Below, piece after piece: positions 63,920 through 64,000 of a stretch of DNA of 64,000 nt; position 1 is the first letter of the stretch; every line of letters starts with the position of its first letter. Origin of the DNA: Rufibacter tibetensis (GTDB lineage Bacteria > Bacteroidota > Bacteroidia > Cytophagales > Hymenobacteraceae); contig NZ_CP012643.1 of assembly GCF_001310085.1 (NCBI RefSeq), forward strand, positions 2,897,501 to 2,961,500. Direction: 5' to 3'. The notes below the pieces were generated by a model that saw only the letters and a list, made by a program, of their open reading frames with translations, did not search any database and was not told where the DNA came from. Position numbers and translations under genes: made by a program.

Positions 63920-64000
63920 GGCTCTTGCCTGGCTTAAAGCCTGCCAGAAAAAAGAACAAGAAGTGGCGTGATGATGCTACTCTAGCCCTTCCGCCGAAAT
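63916..64000 (+). CDS. Truncated start of a gene at the window end
   Basis: ATG 63916 overlaps the preceding stop (ATGA) and stays open for 28 codons to the window end, encoding a basic N-terminus (MRLLPGLKPARKKNKKWRDD). The product cannot be identified from the part available. Confidence 0.45.
   Translation, partial: MRLLPGLKPARKKNKKWRDDATLALPPK

Overview
The window looks like chromosome of a pigmented soil or water bacterium of the Bacteroidota, order Cytophagales, probably family Hymenobacteraceae (Rufibacter or Pontibacter type). The evidence is the gene order rplM-rpsI-rpsB-tsf, a long SecA (1129 aa) with an internal insertion and no zinc-finger tail, TAnnTTTG-type -7 promoter boxes, DUF3108, DUF4097-like and TIGR02587/TIGR02588 proteins, SPOR lipoproteins and very short 5' leaders. 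Base composition is about balanced by eye, except for an AT-rich gap around 32.1-32.9 kb. I see no rRNA, tRNA, CRISPR array, prophage or complete insertion sequence.

Layout. 0-9 kb: an RNA-methyltransferase-like gene (minus), dapF, a GT2 glycosyltransferase, a GNAT, then a cluster for a probable galactofuranose-type glycan: a GT1 glycosyltransferase, UDP-galactopyranose mutase (glf) and, overlapping it, a fused GH1-like/RmlD-like protein. 9-23 kb: secA, deoC, a SPOR lipoprotein, a small winged-helix-like protein preceded by a G10 tract, an M20 amidohydrolase, the stress pair hsp20 and htrA/degP, an ALDH7-type dehydrogenase, a membrane protein with a lactonase-like protein, a thioesterase-fold protein and a secreted alpha/beta hydrolase. 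23-32 kb: an ECF sigma/membrane-anchored partner/DUF4097-like operon, RidA, a REPIN-like inverted-repeat element, a membrane-anchored MutS-like ATPase, two small unknown proteins and a type II NADH dehydrogenase.

32-41 kb: an AT-rich gap with one candidate 51-aa gene, the ribosomal/EF-Ts operon on the minus strand, a pseudouridine synthase, a PhoB/PhoR-like two-component pair, a DUF3108 protein and recA. 41-54 kb: an outer-membrane barrel candidate, GNAT, SDR plus TIGR02587/TIGR02588, an unknown protein, an envelope-folding operon (parvulin lipoprotein with OmpA-like tail, SurA-like PPIase, MoxR ATPase) and a complete partner-switching module (SpoIIE-type phosphatase, STAS antagonist, RsbW-like kinase). 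54-64 kb: guaB, a rhodanese, pnuC, a PAP2 phosphatase, a DUF2490 protein, a NadR-type kinase (NAD salvage with pnuC), an aldose-1-epimerase-like protein, a frameshifted PhnA-like gene, a class D beta-lactamase, a thioredoxin-fold protein without CxxC, and a small gene followed by a gene cut by the window end.

The most striking non-gene signal is a family of intergenic hairpins. They share an apical core close to GCCTGTTTT-n-AAAACAGGC, while their basal arms differ from copy to copy yet pair with each other. At least fifteen copies lie in this 64 kb, mostly at gene 3' ends. A second non-coding signal is a pair of AU-rich hairpins just before the starts of the two neighbouring heat-stress genes (hsp20, htrA), which could be RNA thermometers or operators.
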